Of a DNA stretch of 64,000 nt, positions 43,974 through 57,199 are shown piece after piece. The stretch is taken from the NCBI GenBank assembly GCA_965249835.1, contig CBDFMY010000003.1, positions 1,364,001-1,428,000 on the forward strand, given 5' to 3'. The DNA comes from JAHRAW01 sp965249835. Its GTDB lineage: Bacteria; Pseudomonadota; Gammaproteobacteria; Arenicellales; Poriferihabitantaceae. Under the pieces are notes generated by a model that ran no database searches, was not told the origin of the DNA, and worked only from the letters and a program-made list of their open reading frames with translations. Position 1 is the first letter of the stretch. Each line of letters opens with the position of its first letter. Both the position numbers and the translations under genes were made by a program.

Positions 43974-44824
43974 TATTGCTCGCTCGCGCTGTCGGTGGAA
44001 TAAGAGACCGGCATGAACAGTCGGCTGCCGCGAACCGAATACGCACCGATGGCGGCTTGACCTTTGGGCGAAGTGAGCCAGTCGATAAAAGCCATGGCGC
44101 CGATGAAGTTGATCGGATGGCGTTGCGGATTGACCGCCATCACGCCGTAGGGATTATGCAACGATTCATCGCCCTGATAGAGCAATTCCAGCGAAGTGTT
44201 TTGACCAAGGAAAGTCCAGGTTGCGCGGTCAATCAACAAATATCCCTGCAACTCATCGGCAATCTGCAAACTTTTCCCCATGCCCTGCCCGACATCCAAA
44301 CGCCATGAATCCCAGTGATTAATTCCGGCCGCCTTCCACAATGCGAATTCTTTTTTGTGCGTGCCCGAATCATCGCCGCGAGAAATAAAAATACTGGAAG
44401 TTTGTTGCAATTTACCAAATGCATCCATGGCTGAGGTCGCGGCGCGCAGGTTTGCCGGATCATTTTTTGGTCCCGCAATCACAAAGTCATTTGCCATGAC
44501 CGGCTTGCGATAAACGCCATAACCGCGTTGCATAAAAATTTTTTCGCTATGCGGCGCGTGCACCAGCAGCACATCAACATCGCCGCTTTCTCCCAACCGC
44601 AACGCCTTGCCGGTGCCCACGGAAATCACCCGCACCGCATAACCGCTGTCGCGTTCGAATTGCGGCAGCAGTTGATCGAGCAAGCCGGAGTTGTCGGTGC
44701 TGGTGGTGGTGGCAAGTCGAACGCTACGGGTTGGTTGGTTGACCGACGCATCGGCACACGCGCCGCTGGTCGACATAACCGCAATCGCAAGCAATGCGGC
44801 TTTGACAAGATGCCGCATGGTCAT
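43973..44824 (-). CDS. tupA: Tungstate-binding periplasmic protein
   Basis: 283 aa from ATG 44824, which overlaps the ppc stop (ATGA). Sec signal peptide (AALLAIAVMSTSGACA). The TTTSTDNSG motif that binds the oxyanion in TupA begins about residue 39; SVGTGKALRLGESGDVDVLLVH and SRGDDSGTHKKE are also TupA-typical. High-affinity tungstate capture fits the tungsten-type oxidoreductase at 9 kb. Confidence 0.92.
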   Translation of the reverse strand: MTMRHLVKAALLAIAVMSTSGACADASVNQPTRSVRLATTTSTDNSGLLDQLLPQFERDSGYAVRVISVGTGKALRLGESGDVDVLLVHAPHSEKIFMQRGYGVYRKPVMANDFVIAGPKNDPANLRAATSAMDAFGKLQQTSSIFISRGDDSGTHKKEFALWKAAGINHWDSWRLDVGQGMGKSLQIADELQGYLLIDRATWTFLGQNTSLELLYQGDESLHNPYGVMAVNPQRHPINFIGAMAFIDWLTSPKGQAAIGAYSVRGSRLFMPVSYSTDSASEQ

Positions 44825-47601
44825 CCGGTATTGCGCATGCCGGCGGCGATGCCGTTGATCGCGATCAGCAACGCATCTTGCAAAGTATCTTCGGCGGTTG
44901 GGTCAGGCGCATCGGTGCGCACTCTGGCGAGCAATTCCACCTGCAACAGATTGAGCGGAATAACATATGTATTTCGCACATCCACCGAGCGTCGCACCAC
45001 CGGTTCGTTTTCGAGCGCGATGCGGTGTCCGGTAACTTTCAGCAACAAGGCGACGGTCTGCCGATATTTTTCCCGCAGCAGGTCGCCCAGCGGTTTCAAT
45101 GGCTCGCTTACCAGTCGGTCGTCGTAAATCGCCGACACATTCGCATTGGCTTTGGAGAACACCATTTCAATGGAATCCAGCGTCGCTTTGAAGAACGGCC
45201 AGTCGCGTTGCATCTCGGCCAGTGTTTTTTCCTCGCCGCGTGCGCCGGCTTGTTGCAGCGCATCGCCGACTCCAAGCCAGGCCGGCAACATCAGCCGCGT
45301 CTGGGTCCAGGCGAAAATCCACGGAATGGCGCGCAGAGAACGAATATCATCGCGCGCCTTGCTGCCACCACGATGCGCCGGACGGCTGCCGATTTTCAGT
45401 TTGCCGAGTTCCTGCTGCGGCGTTGCCAGCCGAAAGTATGCGGCGAAGTCATCGCGCTGTCGAACAATTCCATGAAATTCTGCCAGCGCATCTTCGGATA
45501 ATCGGGAGATTTGTTTGCTCCAGTTTTCGGTGGGCGTCGGCGGCGGCGTCAAAGTCGCCTCCAGCACCGCACCGATATACCCTTGCAACGTTTCTTCCGC
45601 CATGCCGGGTATGCCATATTTTGCTTGAATCACTTCGCCTTGTTCGGTAACGCGCATGGAACAATTCACCGAGCCCGGCGGTTGCGCACGAATCGCCTCG
45701 CGGGCCGGACCGCCGCCACGCGCCACGGTTCCGCCGCGACCGTGGAACAAGGTCAGGTCGATGCGATGTTCGGCGAAGGTATCCACCAACTCGGCCTGGG
45801 CTTGATACAACCCCCAGGCCGCCGACAAAATGCCCGCGTCTTTTGCCGAATCGGAATAGCCGATCATGACTTCCTGATGTCCGCCGATGCGCGTTTTATA
45901 CCAATCGATGCGGAACAATTTATCCATGCACGTGGCTGCGCCCTGCAATGCTTCCAGGCGTTCAAACAGCGGCACCACCCGCAATGGGTTAAGCACGCGA
46001 CATTCTTTTTGTAGCAACTCCACCGCCAGCACATCGGACGGCGTGGACGCCATGGAGATGATATACGCGCCGAAAGATTCGGCTTTGCCGGTATCTTTAA
46101 TCTCCGCCGCCAGCATACGAAAGGTCGCCAGCACTTCGGCGACTTCATCGCCGCGGTTTTCATCGGGGAGGTCGCCGGGTGCGGGAAAGGATGAGGTAAT
46201 CAGCGGTCGCTTGCTGTTCAGTTCCTTCACCAAAAACTCCTGTCGGCGAGATTCATCCCATTCGGCGTAACTGCCGAGACCGAGATAGCGCGTAATTGCA
46301 TCGATGGCATCGGTGTGACGCGATGCTTCCTGGCGAATATCCAGTTTCAGTAGCGACAATCCGAATGCATCCAGCCGCCGCAAAATATCGGTCAGCCGTC
46401 CTTCGGCGATCATTTGGTCGCCACATTCAGTCAGCGATTGATAAATCAGCATCAACGGCGCGCGCAATTGTTCACGGTGGCGATACAATTTGCGTCTTGT
46501 CGCCTGCGGTTTTTTGCCGTCAAACAATCGCGAATGATGTCGCACTGTGGCATCCAGTCTGCGGATGACTTTCTCCAGCAACGCACGATAGGGTTCGGCA
46601 ACGCTCTCGCCCACCACCTGCCTGAGTGCCGCACTGCATCGGCGCATGGATAAATCTCGCCGCAGTTGGTCGATGTCAGTTAAGAACAGTCGTGCCGCTT
46701 TGGTTTTGTTCAGCAGACACACCTGCCGCGTAACTTCGGGCGTGGTGTTCGGATTGCCATCGCGGTCGCCACCGGTCCACGAACCAAAACGAATCGGCAC
46801 CGAATCCAGTGGCAGGCGTTTGCCGGTGTGATGCATCAGCGCGGTATCCAGTTCGCGCGCGACCTTCGGCACCACATCCCACAACGAATGTTCGACCGTG
46901 ACCAAACTGGTTTTGGCTTCATCCACCGGCGTTGGCCGTCGCCGCCGAATTTCATCGGTTGCCCACACCTCGGCAATGGCACGATGCAATGCGCGTCGAA
47001 TTTGCGTGCGCTCCAAACCGGACAGATCGTGGCGGTCGCGTTTTTCCAGCAGACGCGCGATGCGCAGAAATTTGGAAGAGACGCTGCGGCGCATCACCTC
47101 GGTGGGATGAGCGGTCAGCACCAGATCGATGGACAGTTTGGCGGTGTGCTGATACAAAGTCTGCGGGTCGACTTTACGCTCGAGCAATTTTTTCAACTCG
47201 GCAGCAACGAAACCATCGGCAATCTCGTGCCGAGAATCATCATCGCCGGACTCTCCGGCAAGCGCCAGTTGTCGCCGCTGGCGTATCTGATGATGTTGCT
47301 CGGCGATGTTGGCGAGGTTGAGGAATAGCGTGAACGCACGCGCAAGATTAAGCAATTCCGCGGCCGGCAGGTCCGACAGTTTGTCGATCAATCGGCGCGT
47401 GGCAGCGATTTCCCCCAACCGCGCCTGCTTGGCGATGCTCCGCACTTCCTCGACCAACTCAAACAACGCCGTGCCGTGTTGTTTGGCAATGGTCTCGCCG
47501 AGCAAATCCCCCAGCAGCCGAACATCACGCCGCAACGGTTCGTTCTCCGCCGCATCAAAGCCGGCGGAATCGATCATCAAAGGGGAAGTCGGTTGGTTCA
47601 T
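44821..47601 (-). CDS. ppc: Phosphoenolpyruvate carboxylase
   Basis: 926 aa from ATG 47601 (an upstream in-frame start at 47634 and ATG 47577 are alternatives). Carboxylates PEP to oxaloacetate, an anaplerotic step also used in CO2 fixation cycles. Signatures: VLTAHPTEVMRRSV, GSWTGGDRDGNPNTT, GYSDSAKDAGILSA, LFHGRGGTVARGGGPAREAI, and C-terminal MLPAWLGVG and MRNTG. It heads a tight operon with tupABC and mobA, an unusual pairing. Confidence 0.96.
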   Translation of the reverse strand: MNQPTSPLMIDSAGFDAAENEPLRRDVRLLGDLLGETIAKQHGTALFELVEEVRSIAKQARLGEIAATRRLIDKLSDLPAAELLNLARAFTLFLNLANIAEQHHQIRQRRQLALAGESGDDDSRHEIADGFVAAELKKLLERKVDPQTLYQHTAKLSIDLVLTAHPTEVMRRSVSSKFLRIARLLEKRDRHDLSGLERTQIRRALHRAIAEVWATDEIRRRRPTPVDEAKTSLVTVEHSLWDVVPKVARELDTALMHHTGKRLPLDSVPIRFGSWTGGDRDGNPNTTPEVTRQVCLLNKTKAARLFLTDIDQLRRDLSMRRCSAALRQVVGESVAEPYRALLEKVIRRLDATVRHHSRLFDGKKPQATRRKLYRHREQLRAPLMLIYQSLTECGDQMIAEGRLTDILRRLDAFGLSLLKLDIRQEASRHTDAIDAITRYLGLGSYAEWDESRRQEFLVKELNSKRPLITSSFPAPGDLPDENRGDEVAEVLATFRMLAAEIKDTGKAESFGAYIISMASTPSDVLAVELLQKECRVLNPLRVVPLFERLEALQGAATCMDKLFRIDWYKTRIGGHQEVMIGYSDSAKDAGILSAAWGLYQAQAELVDTFAEHRIDLTLFHGRGGTVARGGGPAREAIRAQPPGSVNCSMRVTEQGEVIQAKYGIPGMAEETLQGYIGAVLEATLTPPPTPTENWSKQISRLSEDALAEFHGIVRQRDDFAAYFRLATPQQELGKLKIGSRPAHRGGSKARDDIRSLRAIPWIFAWTQTRLMLPAWLGVGDALQQAGARGEEKTLAEMQRDWPFFKATLDSIEMVFSKANANVSAIYDDRLVSEPLKPLGDLLREKYRQTVALLLKVTGHRIALENEPVVRRSVDVRNTYVIPLNLLQVELLARVRTDAPDPTAEDTLQDALLIAINGIAAGMRNTG

Positions 47602-47825
47602 TATCAGTTCGGGCAGTTCGGGCAGTTCGCACACGGAATATTCGCGTATTTTATACCCTTATACTGCGGTGGAAAAATTTCCTTGCCATTTCACCGGGCA
47701 CCGGATTGATAAAATAAACCGGCAGGGCGGGGCGGTTGAGGGTAAAATCTGCGTTGCCCGTTGCACAACCATTTTACGCATCCAACTCACGCCGCCGACC
47801 ATGGAGCGACCACCGGCATCACGCC
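47602..47825. promoter_or_regulatory. Divergent ppc/lepA control region
   Basis: 224 bases between divergent starts. A 9-base repeat CAGTTCGGG occurs 2.7 times at about 47606-47629, close to the ppc start. AT-rich TATTTTATACCCTTATACTG at 47648-47667 offers -10-like boxes on both strands. A hairpin or RNA gene was not seen. Confidence 0.35.
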
Positions 47826-49649
47826 ATGCCCGCCTTTAATCAACCCGACAATCAATCCAAAATCAGAAACTTTGCCATCATCGCGCATGTCGATCATGGC
47901 AAATCCACATTGGCGGACCGCTTCATTCAATTATGCGGCGCCCTTGATCCGCGTGAAATGAAAGAGCAGGTGCTCGATTCCATGGAGTTGGAGCGCGAGC
48001 GCGGCATCACCATCAAGGCGCAAAGCGTGGCACTCACCTACACCGCCAAAGATGGCCACACCTACCAGTTGAACTTGATCGACACGCCCGGGCATGTGGA
48101 TTTTTCCTACGAAGTTTCGCGCTCACTGAACGCCTGCGAGGGTGCCTTGCTGGTGGTGGACGCGACCCAGGGCGTGGAGGCGCAGACCGTTGCCAACTGT
48201 TATACCGCGGTGGATTTGGGGCTGACCGTGATTCCGGTGCTGAATAAAATCGATTTGCCGGCAGCGCAACCGCAAAGTGCCATGGCGGAAATCGAAGATG
48301 TCATCGGCATCGACACCACCGATGCGTTGTCGGTCAGTGCCAAGACCGGCGAGGGCGTGGCAGGCGTGTTGGAGCAAATTGTCACTCGCCTGCCGCCGCC
48401 GGGCGGCGACCCGGCGCGTACGTTGCGTGCGCTGGTGCTGGACTCGTGGTTTGATAATTATCTCGGCGTGGTGTCGTTGATTCGCGTGGTGGATGGATGC
48501 CTGCGCGCCAACAAAACCAAAGTTCGCATGATGTCCACCGGCTTGGACTATCAGGTCGATCGCATCGGCATATTCACGCCCAAGGCGGTTAATGTCGCCG
48601 AGTTGTCAGCCGGAGCGGTGGGTTTCATGGTCGCCGGTTTGAAAGAAGTCAAGGCGGCACGGGTCGGCGACACGGTGACTTTGAGTCGCGCACCGGCCAC
48701 CGCAGCGTTGCCCGGGTTCAGAGAAATCAAACCGACCGTGTTCGCCGGTTTGTATCCGATCAACAACGCCGACTTTGAATCCTTTCGCACCGCACTGGGC
48801 AAACTCGGCTTGAACGATTCGGCGTTGCATTATGAGCCCGAATCATCCCAGGCATTGGGGTTTGGTTTTCGCTGTGGATTCCTCGGCATGTTGCACATGG
48901 AAATCGTGCGCGAGCGACTGGAACGGGAATACCAGTTGGAACTCATTACCACCGCTCCCACTGTGGTGTATGAGGTGCGCAAGAAGGACGGCGAAACTAT
49001 ACTGCTGGACAATCCGGCGGCGTTGCCGGAGCCGTCCAAAATCGCCGAGATTAAAGAGCCGTGCATCATCGCGCGGATTCTCACGCCTCAGCAAATGATC
49101 GGCTCGGTGCTGTCGCTGTGCGTGGAAAAACGCGGCCGCCAGCGCAACATTCGCTATCATGGTCGGCAGGTAATGCTGGAGTTTGAGATGCCTTTGGTTG
49201 AGGTGGTGCTGGATTTCTTTGACCGGCTAAAATCGGTGAGTCGCGGATACGCTTCGCTGGATTATGATTTTATCGACAGCCAACCGGCACCGATGGTTAA
49301 AGTAGAGATGCTGATTAACGGCGACAAAGTTGACCCGCTTGCGGTGCTGGTGCATCGTGATCAAAGTCGGCATCATGCGCGGGAGTTGGTCGCGCAAATG
49401 CAAAAACTGATTCCCCGACAGATGTTTGATGTTGCCATTCAAGCGACCATTGGCGGAAAGATTATCGCTCGCGAGACGGTCAAGGCGTTGCGTAAAAATG
49501 TGACCGCCAAGTGTTATGGCGGCGACATCACGCGCAAACGCAAGTTGCTGGAAAAGCAAAAAGCGGGTAAAAAACGAATGAAGCAAATCGGTGCGGTGGC
49601 AATCCCTCAGGAAGCATTTCTGTCGGTGTTGCGTGCCGGTCGGGAGTGA
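47826..49649 (+). CDS. lepA: Elongation factor 4 (LepA)
   Basis: 607 aa from ATG 47826; the longer frame adds 30 non-conserved residues. Ribosome back-translocating GTPase. G1 AHVDHGKSTLADRFIQ, G3 DTPGHVDFSYEVSRSL, G4 NKIDLPAA; C-terminal LepA-specific domain with KCYGGDITRKRKLLEKQKAGKKRMK. Followed by lepB as in most gammaproteobacteria. Confidence 0.97.
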   Translation: MPAFNQPDNQSKIRNFAIIAHVDHGKSTLADRFIQLCGALDPREMKEQVLDSMELERERGITIKAQSVALTYTAKDGHTYQLNLIDTPGHVDFSYEVSRSLNACEGALLVVDATQGVEAQTVANCYTAVDLGLTVIPVLNKIDLPAAQPQSAMAEIEDVIGIDTTDALSVSAKTGEGVAGVLEQIVTRLPPPGGDPARTLRALVLDSWFDNYLGVVSLIRVVDGCLRANKTKVRMMSTGLDYQVDRIGIFTPKAVNVAELSAGAVGFMVAGLKEVKAARVGDTVTLSRAPATAALPGFREIKPTVFAGLYPINNADFESFRTALGKLGLNDSALHYEPESSQALGFGFRCGFLGMLHMEIVRERLEREYQLELITTAPTVVYEVRKKDGETILLDNPAALPEPSKIAEIKEPCIIARILTPQQMIGSVLSLCVEKRGRQRNIRYHGRQVMLEFEMPLVEVVLDFFDRLKSVSRGYASLDYDFIDSQPAPMVKVEMLINGDKVDPLAVLVHRDQSRHHARELVAQMQKLIPRQMFDVAIQATIGGKIIARETVKALRKNVTAKCYGGDITRKRKLLEKQKAGKKRMKQIGAVAIPQEAFLSVLRAGRE

Positions 49650-49733
49650 AGCAAAAACCTTCCTTATGATTTGCCCGACTTCATTCATAATCGACCAACG
49701 ACTGACATTTTTTAATAAACCCCGGAGTGGACA

Positions 49734-50543
49734 GTGGACTTTTCATTAATTCTTTTGTTGGTGGTGGTGGTCACCGGACTGGTGTCGTTGCTATACCGGT
49801 TGGTGTTCGAACGCCCGCGCATGATCACAGGCGCGGCATCGACATCCGTGATTGCCAACGCGAAAACGCCTTCATCCAAACCGTTGCTGGTGGAATACGC
49901 GCGCGCGTTGTTTCCGGTGGTGTTGCTGGTGTTCGTGTTGCGCTCGTTTGTCATTGAACCGTTTCGTATTCCATCGGGTTCGATGTTGCCGAGTTTGCAC
50001 ATCGGCGATTTCATTCTGGTCAACAAGTTTTCCTACGGCTTGCGTCTGCCGGTCATCCACCATAAAGTTTTCTCCGTGGGCCGACCCGCGCGCGGCGATG
50101 TAATGGTGTTCCGTTATCCCAGGGATCCAAAATTAAACTTCGTCAAGCGGGTGGTTGGCTTGCCGGGGGATGTCATCAACTACCAGAATAAAAAACTTTT
50201 TATCAACGGCGAACCAATGCCGCGCATTGCCGATGGCGTTTTTCATTACAGCCAATTAAAATTGCGCGGTCAATCCGCCGACCATTATCTGGAGACCACC
50301 GACGATTCCACCCACTCCATTATCATCGACCGCAACCTGCGCGGGCGTGATATGAAAGTGAATGTGCCCGAAGGAAATTATTTCGTTATGGGCGACAACC
50401 GCGACCACAGCAACGACAGCCGATATTGGCGATTCGTTCCGGAGGAAAACATAGTCGGCAAAGCGTTTTTCATCTGGTTCAGTTGGCAGGGCTGGTCCGA
50501 AGGTGGCGTGCAGTGGAGTCGAATCGGCGAATCGATTGAGTGA
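49734..50543 (+). CDS. lepB: Signal peptidase I
   Basis: 269 aa from GTG 49734, with GGAG about 7 bases before. Two N-terminal membrane segments (LILLLVVVVTGLVSLLYRLV and LFPVVLLVFVLRSFVIEPF). Catalytic S83 in SGSMLPSLHIGD and K138 in NFVKRVVGLPGD; box E GDNRDHSNDSRYW. Removes Sec and Tat signal peptides at the outer face of the inner membrane. Length is shorter than E. coli LepB but usual for the family. Confidence 0.96.
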   Translation: MDFSLILLLVVVVTGLVSLLYRLVFERPRMITGAASTSVIANAKTPSSKPLLVEYARALFPVVLLVFVLRSFVIEPFRIPSGSMLPSLHIGDFILVNKFSYGLRLPVIHHKVFSVGRPARGDVMVFRYPRDPKLNFVKRVVGLPGDVINYQNKKLFINGEPMPRIADGVFHYSQLKLRGQSADHYLETTDDSTHSIIIDRNLRGRDMKVNVPEGNYFVMGDNRDHSNDSRYWRFVPEENIVGKAFFIWFSWQGWSEGGVQWSRIGESIE

Positions 50544-50578
50544 GTGGCGTTGTCAATAGAAATGCTCGACAAAAAATA

Positions 50579-51265
50579 ATGAATAACGCGCAAAATAATC
50601 TGGCGCGATTGCAAACCGACCTCGGTTATTCATTTACAGACCAGGCGTTGTTGATTCGCGCCCTGACTCATCGCAGTCACGGGCGAAGCAACAACGAGCG
50701 TCTTGAATATCTCGGCGACAGCATCCTCGGTTTTGTTATTGCCGAAGCGTTGTTTGTCCGATTTCCCAACGCACCGGAAGGCGACTTGACGCGAATGCGT
50801 TCGCATCTGGTGTGCGGGCAAACCCTCGCCGCCCAGGCGCGCCGTCTGGCAATAGAGTCGTGCCTGCTGCTCGGTGGCGGGGCATTGAAAAGCGGCGACG
50901 GCGAGCGTGACACCACGCTGGCCGATGCCTTTGAATCTGTGGTCGGCGCGATTTATATGGACAGCGATTTGCCGACGGTCAAAACCGTGTTGCTCGCTTT
51001 GTTCGCGCAGGAACTTCAGCAAATCTCTCCGCGCAATTTGAAAGATTACAAAACCCGTTTGCAGGAGCATCTGCAAAAACAAGGTTTGCCTTTGCCGGTG
51101 TATGAAGTGGTCGGGCAATCGGGAAAACCGCATGCGCTGACTTTCACCGTGGCGTGTCGGGCCGACAATCTGGATGTGCCGATGGTCGGCGGCGGCGACA
51201 ATAGACGCAGTGCCGAGCAAAACGCCGCGCGCAAGGCGTTGTTGTTGCTGGAAGTGGATGCCTGA
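50579..51265 (+). CDS. rnc: Ribonuclease III
   Basis: 228 aa from ATG 50579; a GTG at 50540 overlapping the lepB stop is an alternative with 13 more residues. Double-strand RNA endonuclease. Catalytic signature NERLEYLGDSILGFVIAEALF; second acidic site in LADAFESVVGAIYMDS; C-terminal dsRNA-binding domain (DYKTRLQEHLQKQGLPLPVYE...NAARKALLLL). Confidence 0.97.
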   Translation: MNNAQNNLARLQTDLGYSFTDQALLIRALTHRSHGRSNNERLEYLGDSILGFVIAEALFVRFPNAPEGDLTRMRSHLVCGQTLAAQARRLAIESCLLLGGGALKSGDGERDTTLADAFESVVGAIYMDSDLPTVKTVLLALFAQELQQISPRNLKDYKTRLQEHLQKQGLPLPVYEVVGQSGKPHALTFTVACRADNLDVPMVGGGDNRRSAEQNAARKALLLLEVDA

Positions 51266-51283
51266 ATCTCATGTCTGAGCCTC

Positions 51284-52183
51284 ATGCCTGAACCGCATCG
51301 CTTCGGCGTAATCGCGCTGACCGGACCCACCAACGCCGGCAAATCAACCTTGCTGAACGGCATCATCGGCGAAAAAATTTCCATTATATCGCGGCGTCCG
51401 CAAACCACCCGTCACCGCATCCTCGGCATCAAAACGCTTGCCAATGCGCAACTGGTTTTTGTCGATACGCCGGGCTTGCATCGCGACCAGCCGCGTAATC
51501 TCAACCGCGCGATTAACCGCACTGCCATGAACAGTTTGTCGGATGCCGACCTGATTGTTTTCATGATTGATTTTCGCGGCTGGACCACCGAGTTGGAAAA
51601 ATTGTTTTCCCGAGTGGCGGACAAAAATACGCCGATAATTTTGCTCATCAACAAAATCGACCGGTTGCGTGACCGCAAGCGACTGTTGCCGCTGATTGAA
51701 CAATCGGCGCGCATTCACCCGTTTCAGGAAATCATTCCACTTTCGGCGCGTCAGCCGGACCACATCAAATCGTTCGTCAATGTCATTGTCGCAACACTGC
51801 CCGAAGGCGCGCCGGGATTTCCCGCGGACCAGCATACCGATCGCAGCGAGCGATTTTTTGCCTCGGAGTTGGTGCGCGAGCAAACCTTCCGCTTGTTGGG
51901 TCGGGAATTGCCCTACGCCAGCGCGGTGGAAGTCACCAGATTTGATTACAGCGACGACAAATTGTTGCGCGTTGGTATAATTATCTGGGTGGAAAAGGCA
52001 AGCCAAAAGCCCATCGTCATCGGCCAGGGCGGACGCCAACTCAAAGCCATCGGCGAACGCGCGCGCAAGCAAATGGAAAAAACATTTTCCGTGCGCGTCT
52101 ATCTCGACCTGTGGGTCAAAGTGAAAAAAGGCTGGGCCGATAACGCAACCATGCTCCGAACGCTGGGTTATCTGGAGGACTAA
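51284..52183 (+). CDS. era: GTPase Era
   Basis: 299 aa. Ribosome assembly GTPase that binds the 3' end of 16S rRNA. G1 TGPTNAGKSTLLN, G2 ISRRPQTTRHRILG, G3 DTPGLH, G4 NKIDRL; C-terminal KH domain with VIGQGGRQLKAIGERARKQME. Eighteen bases after rnc. Confidence 0.97.
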   Translation: MPEPHRFGVIALTGPTNAGKSTLLNGIIGEKISIISRRPQTTRHRILGIKTLANAQLVFVDTPGLHRDQPRNLNRAINRTAMNSLSDADLIVFMIDFRGWTTELEKLFSRVADKNTPIILLINKIDRLRDRKRLLPLIEQSARIHPFQEIIPLSARQPDHIKSFVNVIVATLPEGAPGFPADQHTDRSERFFASELVREQTFRLLGRELPYASAVEVTRFDYSDDKLLRVGIIIWVEKASQKPIVIGQGGRQLKAIGERARKQMEKTFSVRVYLDLWVKVKKGWADNATMLRTLGYLED

Positions 52184-52190
52184 ACGTCCC

Positions 52191-52973
52191 ATGAAAGTCG
52201 AGCAGCAACCCGCATATATTCTGCACGCGCGGCCGTTTTCCGAAACCAGTTTGTTGGTGGATTTTTTCACCAAACAACATGGTAGATTGATGTTGATGGC
52301 AAAAGGCGCACGCGGAGCGGCAGGCGGCGGGGCTCGTGCGGCAGCGCGTTCAAATGCTCGTTCACGAGGTCGATTGCGCGGTATGTTGCTGCCATTCACG
52401 CCGGTGCTGGCGAGTTGGCGCGGCAAAGGTCAATTGCCGACGCTGACCTCGGTCGAGCAGAGCGGGCTCGCCACGCAGTTGAAAGGGCGGTCGCTGGCGA
52501 GCGGATTTTATCTCAACGAGTTACTGCTTCGGTTGTTGCACCGACACGATTCCCACGAAACTTTGTTCGAGCAGTATCACCTTGCCATCGAACAACTGGC
52601 ACAAGATCATTCGCCGCGTCAGGTGTTGCGCATTTTTGAAAAGAAACTGTTGCATCACATCGGTTTTGGTGCGGTGCTCAATCACGATGCCGAAACCCTT
52701 GAGCCGATCTCGGCAAAACAGCAATACCAGTATGTGTTGGAAAAGGGTCCGGTGTGCGTCGAGCGATTGGCCGAACAACCCGGCGATTACGCGGTCGTCG
52801 TCAGCGGCAGCACGCTGCACGCGTTGCGCGAAGAGCGGTTTTCATCCGAACACGAATTGCGCGAAGCGCAACACCTGACGCGCATGCTCATCGATCGCCA
52901 GTTGAATGGCCGCGAGTTACGCTCGCGAAGAGTCATAATGGAGATGAGTCGATATGTTGGTGGGGAACAATGA
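52191..52973 (+). CDS. recO: DNA repair protein RecO, with Ala/Gly/Arg-rich insert
   Basis: 260 aa. N-terminal OB fold (PAYILHARPFSETSLLVDFFTKQHGRLMLMAKGAR) and helical C-terminal part (YLNELLLRLLHRHDSHETLF, FEKKLLHHIGFG, LTRMLIDRQLNGRELRSR). Loads RecA with RecF and RecR. Residues about 42-57 (GAAGGGARAAARSNAR) are an unusual low-complexity addition between two otherwise conserved strands. The expected pdxJ is not downstream; repeats follow. Confidence 0.93.
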   Translation: MKVEQQPAYILHARPFSETSLLVDFFTKQHGRLMLMAKGARGAAGGGARAAARSNARSRGRLRGMLLPFTPVLASWRGKGQLPTLTSVEQSGLATQLKGRSLASGFYLNELLLRLLHRHDSHETLFEQYHLAIEQLAQDHSPRQVLRIFEKKLLHHIGFGAVLNHDAETLEPISAKQQYQYVLEKGPVCVERLAEQPGDYAVVVSGSTLHALREERFSSEHELREAQHLTRMLIDRQLNGRELRSRRVIMEMSRYVGGEQ

Positions 52974-53324
52974 GTCCGGCTACGCCGGACGACCTATTTT
53001 AACTGGATCCCCGCTTGCGGCGAGGATGACGGGTTGGGGAGACAACACCGCATAACGCAAAATAGACAAGCGCAAAATTGCGCGCAGTATTTTCGTTGTC
53101 AGGCAAGGCGCACGACGATGCGCAACACTACACTACACTACACAGCATAACAAACCGTAATAAACCATGGCGACGCCATAATAAAATGGGCAAGCGCAAA
53201 ATTGCGCGCCGTATTTTCGTTGTCAAGCAAGGCGTGGTAGCCGCGAATGAGGGAGCGCATAAACATGCGCGACCGAGCGACGATGCGCAACACAGCATGG
53301 CAGCGAAAAGACCAGCGCAATGCG
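52974..53324. repeat. Intergenic repeats after recO, including inverted copies of the 126-bp family
   Basis: 351 bases without a gene. A hairpin GTCCGGC-TAC-GCCGGAC at 52974-52990, followed by CTATTTT, touches the recO stop and could terminate it. Then ATCCCCGCTTGCGGCGAGGATGACGGG, and two reverse-strand relatives of the 126-bp repeat (about 53067-53125, internally shortened, and 53189-53325), each starting near CAAGCGCAAAATTGCGCGC and holding GACGATGCGCAACAC. Four ACTAC(A) units sit between them. Confidence 0.75.
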
Positions 53325-53806
53325 TTACTCGTATCGAACTTTAATAATCTCGTAGACTTTTTTCCCCACCGGTGCGACCACTTCGACTTCTTCATCAACT
53401 CGTTTGCCGATGAGTGCTTTCCCCATCGGTGAACTGAAGGAGATGCGTCCTTTGCTCAAGTCGGCTTCCAAATTGCCGACCAGTTGATAGGTGACCGTGC
53501 AGTCGCGTTCGGCATCGTATAAATCCACATGCGCACCGAACACGACTTTGTCCGACTGCGCAATGTTGCGCGGGTCGATGATTTCCGCGGTAGACAAATT
53601 GGATTGCAATTCTTTGATGCGTCCTTCGATGAAACCTTGTTGTTCTTTTGCGGCGGCGTATTCGGCATTTTCCGAAAGATCACCGTGCGCACGGGCTTCG
53701 GCGATGGCGGCGATGACCTGAGGACGCTCCACGCTCTTCAATCGCTTCAACTCGGCACGAAGTTGCTCGGCGCCGGCGCTGGTTAAAATTACTCGCTCAA
53801 TATTCG

Positions 53807-53810
<4 letters not shown>
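53325..53810 (-). CDS. greA: Transcription elongation factor GreA
   Basis: 161 aa from a TTG start whose TTGA overlaps the carB stop. Rescues backtracked RNA polymerase by stimulating transcript cleavage. Coiled-coil N-terminus with the acidic tip ARAHGDLSENAEYAAAKEQQ, and C-terminal FKBP-like VDEEVEVVAPVGKKVYEI. Length normal (E. coli 158). carAB-greA is a common order. Confidence 0.94.
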
Positions 53811-57191
<3,381 letters not shown>

Positions 57192-57199
<8 letters not shown>

